Shown here one piece after another: positions 33,882-35,330 of a stretch of DNA of 35,330 nt. The stretch covers positions 1 through 35,330 of the forward strand of contig CAYFPS010000026.1 of assembly GCA_964345075.1 (NCBI GenBank), read 5' to 3'. This DNA comes from CAYFPS01 sp964345075. GTDB lineage: Bacteria > CAIWAD01. A program made the position numbers and the translations under genes. The stretch's first letter is position 1; each line of letters opens with the position of its first letter. The notes beneath the pieces are model-generated. The model did no database searches and was not told the origin of the DNA. It was given only the letters and a program-made list of their open reading frames with translations.

Positions 33882-35330
33882 GAGCTGGCCCAGGGCGGCG
33901 TCCAGTTCTCCACGGGCGGCCTCTCCGGCGCGTACCGCGTCCCGAGGGAGCGGGTGGGGGAGGTGGTTCGCGGCCAGTCTCCGCTCTCCCGGTCTCTTCG
34001 GGAAGCGATCTCGCTTGGGCACCAGAAGAGTCTTGCGCGAAGCCACAGCGATTGGGTCAGGAAGACCGAGGACACCAACGTTGTCCGGCTCTTCTCTGCT
34101 GGCCTGAACGATCGGCTCGGGAACGCTGATGTCGCGGCGGCGTGGCGAGCAAAGATCCTGGAGGCGACGCCCGAGCAACAGGAGCGGGCGGAGGAGCTGC
34201 TGAAGCGGTACGACGCCGAGGTGGGAGACCTCAGCACGAAGTCGTCGCTTGAGGTCGTCGGCGGGGCGACGAGGGAGAGGCAGGCCATGCGGATCTCGTG
34301 GCTGCTGGAGACCCCCGGCGGCCTGGAGATGCTGGAGTACATGGGCAAGCTGTCCGGGGATACGGGCATCATCTCGATCGCCAACGACTTCCGCGTCTCG
34401 CGCGACAGGATCACTGCCTGGAACCTCATCTCCAGCTCCAACCTCGGCATTGAGAGCCCGGACAGCTCGTGGCTCCTGTCGCAGGGGCGCGGCCTGGAGA
34501 AGACCTTGGAGAGGTCCGAGGAAGAGCCCCAGTACATCCTTGCCCCTGCCGGCTATTATGCCCCGGTGCACCCGGTGAGCGAGCACGACCTGCAGCGCGG
34601 CAGCGTTGTCGGGGAGACTCTTCCGGCGTTTACGCAAGCGGTCGAGAGCGTCGCCAAGAGCTACGGGGTCGAGTACGAGAGCATCTCGAAGATCCCGGCC
34701 ACGAGCGCCGAGGCCAAGAGGATCCTTGACGAGGCCCTGCTCGCGCTGGAAAAGACGGTCCCGCGCCAAGCGACCGAGTACGGCGCTCTGGCTTTGGCCT
34801 TCAAGAGCGAGGACATCGGGTACGCCCTCGTCGATGTCGCGTGGGCCGTCAAGAGCTTTGGCGAAGAGCATGGCGCTGACGTCCGCGAGGTTGTCGCTGA
34901 GATCGACGGCTTGCTCCAGGCGGCCCGGAACGCCGACACGCCAGCCGCAGTTCGCTGGGCGGGAAGAGCGTCGATGACCCTGGTTTCGGAGCTGTTCAAC
35001 GTCCTCGTGAAGCCGGTCCAGATGGTCGGCGCAGCTATCGACGCCACGACCTCGGAGGTGAACGTGACCGCCCTCATGTTCTCTGACGGCACGGTCTTCA
35101 CGGACGCGGTTCAGGCGGCGGCGTACGCCCTGGAGCTGAAGAAGAAGGGTGGCGTGTGGGAGTCGGCCCCCAACCTGGAGAAGGCCGTTGATGCTGCCCG
35201 TGTTGAGGGCGACGGGTCGTGGTGGTTCTCCCAACCGTATCGCGACGCGGCGGCTTTCGCCTCTCGCGCGGTCACGATCTCGTTCCCCGACCCCGGTGAC
35301 CGGATCTACGCCAAGCCGGTGGCGATCCTC
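33882..35330 (+). CDS. Large helical virion protein, open at both ends (at least 483 aa)
   Basis: The frame beginning GAG CTG GCC CAG at 33882 stays open to the right edge with no stop. It begins ELAQGGVQFSTGGLSGAYRV, then is mainly helical (PEQQERAEELLKRYDAEVGD, AEAKRILDEALLALEKTVPR, ADVREVVAEIDGLLQAARNA). A mildly hydrophobic segment (LFNVLVKPVQMVGAAIDATT) and a mixed part (ALMFSDGTVFTDAVQAAAYA) follow. Length and position after two internal-protein-like genes suggest a large ejection/core protein. No lytic-transglycosylase motif was seen in this part. A minus-strand frame over the same bases (33807-35234) is a shadow: it crosses the Ns and opposes every neighbour. Confidence 0.6.

Noticed and set aside
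32402..34537. 711-codon minus-strand open frame
   Set aside because: It crosses the N gap, opposes all neighbouring genes and mirrors the helical plus-strand genes; it has no binding site.
33807..35234. 475-codon minus-strand open frame
   Set aside because: Antisense to a plus-strand frame open from 33882 to the edge, which has better codon composition and operon context. It also spans the Ns.

Overview
The window is most of one genome arm of an uncultured, GC-rich, tailed double-stranded DNA phage. It reads like a metagenome scaffold: it has one 10-N gap (33871-33880) and genes running off both edges. The virion genes are a large terminase, a ~770-residue portal, a scaffold-like protein, an SU10/DUF5309-type major capsid protein, a connector-like adaptor and several propeller or stabilisation-like proteins. 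No tape measure, sheath or tail-tube gene is seen, which suggests a short-tailed (podovirus-like) particle. The host cannot be named. Strong AAGGAGG Shine-Dalgarno sites occur beside leaderless-type promoters with a TAnnnT -10 box, which suggests a GC-rich bacterium. No tRNA, integrase, CRISPR array or DNA polymerase is visible.

Layout. (1) 1-1505, rightward: an edge-truncated propeller-like ORF, a broken exonuclease-like ORF and a glycosyltransferase. (2) 1514-12309, leftward: about 26 small, tightly packed genes. Transcribed from the right these are a possible sigma-like protein, several small unknowns, a gamma-glutamylcyclotransferase-like protein, two tiny membrane proteins, an amidoligase, a class II glutamine amidotransferase, Cys-rich proteins, an XRE regulator, a small possible ribbon-helix-helix protein, a Cas4/PD-(D/E)XK nuclease, a protein with an SSB-like C-terminal tip, a DnaJ-type zinc-finger protein and a RusA resolvase. 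(3) 12310-12875: a divergent control region with tandem repeats, dyads and promoter-like sites. (4) 12876-35330, rightward: a leaderless small gene, a strong terminator, then the packaging, head, connector and tail/internal-protein operon, in which almost every stop overlaps the next start.

How it may work. The nuclease, SSB-tip protein and RusA form a plausible phage recombination set. The amidoligase, amidotransferase and cyclotransferase form a candidate system for making and trimming amide or gamma-glutamyl-type linkages on a peptide, protein or cell-wall substrate; this is the most interesting metabolic signal here. A ~40-75 bp element lies ahead of four leftward genes or gene groups and looks like a phage-specific promoter or operator. 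A possible sigma-like protein is encoded by the gene behind its right-most copy. In the virion region, glycosyltransferase-like and DUF115-like genes sit between terminase and portal. The connector genes have acquired beta-sandwich modules, and one stabilisation-protein gene seems to have been split by insertion of a fibre-like gene.

Cautions. All functions come from reading motifs and memory of families; no search was run. The first ~560 bases and the bases just before the N gap may be assembly chimeras.
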